A stretch of 9,218 nucleotides of DNA, taken from positions 1 to 9,218 of the forward strand of contig JAADCY010000171.1 in NCBI GenBank assembly GCA_013154205.1, written 5' to 3'. This document shows, piece by piece, positions 7,485-9,218 of the stretch (the first letter of the stretch is position 1; each line of letters opens with the position of its first letter). The stretch comes from Thermoproteota archaeon (GTDB lineage Archaea > Thermoproteota > Thermoprotei_A > Sulfolobales > Desulfurococcaceae). The position numbers were made by a program, and so were the translations under genes. The notes under the pieces were generated by a model. It saw only the letters and a program-made list of their open reading frames with translations, searched no databases and was not told where the DNA came from.

Positions 7485-8201
7485 TTAGCTGAAATATTCC
7501 TTCCTTAGATTAATAGATACGATATCACCATTGCTCGGAACTTTAATATTAAGCTTTATCTCATCTATATTAATGTCTGTATCTCCGCCTAGATAATAAG
7601 CGAGTAATAGTATATCACCGAGCATTGGTACACATGGGAAATAATAACTAGGGGTAGCCCCTCTATTATTGAAGAGTCTCGCCATACTATATAATAAGTC
7701 ACAAATACTGAGGGCAAGTCTTTCGCAATCCCATCTATTCCTGCTACACCACTCGAGTGCCTCAGGTTTATAGGAGAGAACTAATAGTTTAAATAATTCC
7801 ACTTTTTCTGAGTTGTCTCTAGCTTTCAAAACATTATTAACGAAGTTTAGTAAAGCCTTACACTTTCTATCATCGTAACATAAATCGAGTAACCCTATAT
7901 ATTTACTCGGAAGACATCTTTTATAGGAAAATGCTATATGCTTGAGCTTTCCGATGATAATACAGTAGTTTTCGTCATTTGTCCCTGTATCTAATTTATT
8001 ATTTAATTCATTAATTATTGATTGGACAACGTTTCGACAATCTGTATCTGTAATTCTTATTAATGGAACAATATCTTCTGAAACAACCTCTTCGCCATTT
8101 AATAGTTTTCTAACCAGTTTCATAACATTAGAATAAATTTCTAATCTTTCTTCATCTTGTAGAATTGTTTTCATTATCTCATTTACTTTTTTGGAGGGCA
8201 T
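7485..8201 (-). CDS. Unknown 238-aa Cys-rich, mostly helical protein leading the cmr operon
   Basis: I do not recognise this protein. It is 238 aa with no signal peptide, membrane helix, or RAMP Gly-rich loop, so it is not Cmr3. Residues 1 to about 175 look helical (long amphipathic runs such as YSNVMKLVRKLL and LLNFVNNVLKA), while the last 30 look like beta strands (EIKLNIKVP, DIVSINLRK). Nine cysteines lie at 55, 80, 96, 108, 114, 152, 159, 167 and 190; C108/C114 and C152/C159 could bind metal, but no standard CxxC pair exists. The segment RLFNNR...LLLAYYL (175-204) faintly recalls the Cmr5 signature RARADF...LIAYYL in the neighbouring gene; this may be chance. The ATG at 8201 has an excellent GGGAGG site 8 bases upstream. 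It lies 40 bases before cmr4 on the same strand, so a role with the Cmr complex is inferred from position only. It is A+T-rich: I count 18 G+C in bases 7501-7560. Confidence 0.85.
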   Translation of the reverse strand: MPSKKVNEIMKTILQDEERLEIYSNVMKLVRKLLNGEEVVSEDIVPLIRITDTDCRNVVQSIINELNNKLDTGTNDENYCIIIGKLKHIAFSYKRCLPSKYIGLLDLCYDDRKCKALLNFVNNVLKARDNSEKVELFKLLVLSYKPEALEWCSRNRWDCERLALSICDLLYSMARLFNNRGATPSYYFPCVPMLGDILLLAYYLGGDTDINIDEIKLNIKVPSNGDIVSINLRKEYFS

Positions 8202-8209
8202 TCCTGATG

Positions 8210-8215
8210 CCTCCC
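8210..8215 (-). promoter_or_regulatory. Shine-Dalgarno site GGGAGG of orf238
   Basis: GGGAGG on the minus strand, 8 bases before ATG 8201. It supports both the start codon and a leadered mRNA for the first gene of the operon. Confidence 0.75.
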
Positions 8216-8250
8216 TTACCGATAGAGAGCTTATTATATTTTTGTCGCTG

Positions 8251-8260
8251 AATATATTTA
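8251..8260 (-). promoter_or_regulatory. Candidate TATA box for the orf238-cmr operon (proximal)
   Basis: TAAATATATT on the minus strand. An archaeal start about 25 bases downstream would fall near 8229, giving a leader of about 28 bases that includes the GGGAGG site. In such A+T-rich DNA this could arise by chance. Confidence 0.35.
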
Positions 8261-8298
8261 ACTTGTTCTATCATTTGTTGTCCTTTTAATGGAATTGG

Positions 8299-8306
8299 TT
8301 TTTATA
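8299..8306 (-). promoter_or_regulatory. Candidate TATA box for the orf238-cmr operon (distal)
   Basis: TATAAAAA on the minus strand is a good archaeal TATA core. Transcription would start near 8278, giving a leader of roughly 75 bases. It is an alternative to the proximal box, and both could be used. Confidence 0.35.
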
Positions 8307-8343
8307 TTGTAGGATAATAAGAATAAGTTTACATAACAATATT

Positions 8344-8364
8344 GTTTCAATCAGAATTGAGAAG
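8344..8364 (-). repeat. Solitary CRISPR-repeat-like sequence ending in ATTGAAAC
   Basis: On the minus strand this 21-base stretch ends with GATTGAAAC (8352-8344). ATTGAAAC/ATTGAAAG is the usual 8-base end of archaeal CRISPR repeats that becomes the crRNA 5' handle. It also contains a TCAAT-CAGA-ATTGA inverted repeat (8347-8360). There is only one clear copy, so it is not an array. A weak partial echo with TTGAAAATC lies at 8458-8466. It could be a remnant repeat, a regulatory mini-CRISPR element or chance. Confidence 0.25.
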
Positions 8365-8447
8365 TACACGACAATGCTCTAGAATTGTTTAGACATTTTT
8401 AATATTTTGGACAAAAACACATGCCATCATAGATTCTAGTTTTTGCT

Positions 8448-8460
8448 ATCAATAATTGAT
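8448..8460. repeat. Perfect 13-base palindrome ATCAAT-A-ATTGAT
   Basis: Six-base arms around a single central base. The loop is too short for an RNA hairpin, so if functional it would be a binding site for a dimeric DNA-binding protein. It shares the TCAAT/ATTGA half-sites with the inverted repeat at 8347-8360, about 100 bases closer to the operon. Confidence 0.3.
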
Positions 8461-8482
8461 TTTCAACAAATAAAGACGACCC

Positions 8483-8487
8483 AAAAA
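8483..8487 (-). terminator. Candidate T-run terminator after the GH12-like gene
   Basis: TTTTT on the minus strand, 12 bases after the TAA at 8502-8500. Archaeal termination commonly uses short U-runs without a hairpin. A second T-run lies at 8412-8416. Confidence 0.3.
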
Positions 8488-8499
8488 TACTTCTAGACC

Positions 8500-9218
8500 T
8501 TATTTGTAGGTTCTTTTTGTTTTTATTAGTGCTGTGATTATTATTAGTGCTCCTATGATTATGGGGATTGTCCACCATATTGGCCATTGATTGTTACTGG
8601 TTGTTTTGTATGGAGCTGTACTGTTTGTTTCTGTTGGGGTCCTCCATGTATTGTTGCTGGTTTGACTGCTTGGTGTTGTCGTGGTTGTTGGTTTGCCTGT
8701 GGTTTGTGTTGTGTTTGTGATGGTTGTTTGGTTCGGGTGTTGGGGTTGCTTGTATGTTTTTATGGTGTATTTTGTCATGGTCCATTCTACGTGTATTTGT
8801 TTGTTGTAGAAGATCTCTGTTCCTAGTTCTATGCTCATCATGTACATTTCTCCTAGTTTTTCTCCTAGGGTTTGTTGTACTATTCGTGATGTGTGGGTGA
8901 GGATCTGTGTTAGGTTTATTGTTACTTCTCCTTTCTTGATAGGGTTGTCTATGATGTATGCTATGTATAGCCATCCTGTCCCCATATGTGGGTATATCCA
9001 CACCTGCCACTTGGTATTGGTTATCGTGCCGTTTATCTTGGTCGGCAGTGTTATTGTCGCGACTTGTCTGCCTGCTGGGTGGACGTGGTTGTGGTATAGC
9101 CATATCATTATCTCTACGTCTCCCGGATGTACTCCGTCTGTCTTGTTCTCCTGTTTTATCCATATGTCGTATGCTAGGTCTAGCCCTGTGTTGACCCTCT
9201 CGATCCTGTACTGTGTCG
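8500..9218 (-). CDS. GH12-family endoglucanase-like protein with Thr-rich stalk and C-terminal membrane anchor; 5' end cut by the window edge
   Basis: The frame is open from the right edge, well upstream of the first ATG at 9108, so that ATG is internal. In the 238 visible residues (T1 is the codon at 9216-9214) the GH12 pattern is clear: YDIWIKQ (16-22), then DVEIMIWLYHN with probable nucleophile E35, PAGRQVA, W..W.Y strands, KGEVTINLTQIL, and MSIELGTEIF with probable acid/base E134. The family breaks beta-1,4-glucans by a retaining mechanism. After about residue 156 comes a Thr/Ser/Pro/Asn stalk (157-210) with many N-x-S/T sequons. A membrane helix WPIWWTIPIIIGALIIIT (from 211) and the basic tail KTKRTYK follow, so the catalytic domain should be outside the cell. 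A signal peptide should lie beyond the edge. Coding of the stalk makes the plus strand strikingly G/T-rich at 8587-8748. It shares a strand with the cmr operon but is separated by about 300 bases, so it is probably unrelated in function. Confidence 0.85.
   Translation of the reverse strand, partial: TQYRIERVNTGLDLAYDIWIKQENKTDGVHPGDVEIMIWLYHNHVHPAGRQVATITLPTKINGTITNTKWQVWIYPHMGTGWLYIAYIIDNPIKKGEVTINLTQILTHTSRIVQQTLGEKLGEMYMMSIELGTEIFYNKQIHVEWTMTKYTIKTYKQPQHPNQTTITNTTQTTGKPTTTTTPSSQTSNNTWRTPTETNSTAPYKTTSNNQWPIWWTIPIIIGALIIITALIKTKRTYK

Larger units (their letters stand above)
8202..8499. other. A+T-rich intergenic region between the GH12-like gene and the cmr operon
   Basis: About 300 bases with no supportable gene: short frames here are low-complexity or overlap the end of the upstream gene. 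Read on the minus strand it should contain the end of the GH12-like transcript and the control region of the cmr operon. Visible elements are T-runs just after the upstream stop, two TCAAT/ATTGA inverted repeats, one ATTGAAAC octamer and two TATA-like boxes, each listed separately. Confidence 0.7.

Noticed and set aside
7485..8201. Identifying orf238 as the missing Cmr3
   Set aside because: Cmr3 has two RAMP folds with a Gly-rich loop and is usually longer; this protein is helical and has no such loop.
8379..8439. CTAGAAT ... ATTCTAG inverted repeat with a 47-base gap
   Set aside because: Only seven-base arms with mismatches on both sides in A+T-rich DNA; easily chance and not placed like a terminator.
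8281..8500. Possible CRISPR array in the intergenic region
   Set aside because: Only one convincing repeat-like unit; the partial echo at 8458-8478 is about 115 bases away and poorly matched, so there is no regular repeat-spacer pattern.
8399..8587. Minus-strand 62-codon frame spanning the GH12-like stop and the intergenic region
   Set aside because: Low-complexity Asn/Thr/Lys sequence in a shifted frame, with no ribosome binding site or recognisable pattern.
8594..9163. Open frame of 189 codons on the minus strand, overlapping the GH12-like gene
   Set aside because: It is rich in Arg, Asn, Gln, Thr and His with no family motif, and it is the shifted frame of the GH12-like gene, whose own frame shows catalytic motifs, a stalk and a membrane helix.

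Overview
The window looks like chromosomal DNA of a hyperthermophilic archaeon, most likely a crenarchaeon (Thermoproteota). Codons are dominated by AGG/AGA (Arg), ATA (Ile) and CTA/CTC (Leu). Genes are tightly packed with strong Shine-Dalgarno sites (GGAGG, GGAGGTGA), two genes start with TTG, and the intergenic DNA carries TATA-like boxes rather than -35/-10 boxes. I do not assign a genus.

Every gene I accept lies on the minus strand, so the window is best read from right to left. At the right edge (9218 to 8500) is the 3' part of a GH12-family endoglucanase-like gene. Both expected catalytic glutamates are visible, followed by a Thr-rich stalk and a C-terminal membrane helix, so it is probably a cell-surface polysaccharide hydrolase. 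A roughly 300-base A+T-rich intergenic region follows (8499 to 8202). It holds candidate promoters, two TCAAT/ATTGA inverted repeats, and a single sequence carrying the octamer ATTGAAAC, which resembles the crRNA 5' handle.

From 8201 to the left edge runs one compact operon: orf238 (unknown), cmr4, cmr5, cmr1, cmr6, cmr2. The last five encode most of a type III-B (Cmr) CRISPR-Cas effector. Cmr2/Cas10 is the large subunit, Cmr4 the backbone RNase, Cmr5 the small subunit, and Cmr1 and Cmr6 the RAMP subunits at the target-3' end. The missing core subunit is Cmr3, which holds the crRNA 5' handle; it may lie beyond the left edge. No CRISPR array, Cas6, adaptation genes or CARF effector is present.

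Two points deserve attention. The large cmr2 frame (3556 to the edge, about 1,185 codons) has no stop in the window. It keeps the HD motif, the zinc-finger cysteines and the first palm aspartates, but its cyclase signature is GGDN instead of GGDD, so cyclic oligoadenylate signalling may be altered. The operon also begins with a Cys-rich, A+T-rich, mostly helical protein (orf238) that I cannot place in any Cas family and that may be an unrecognised accessory subunit.
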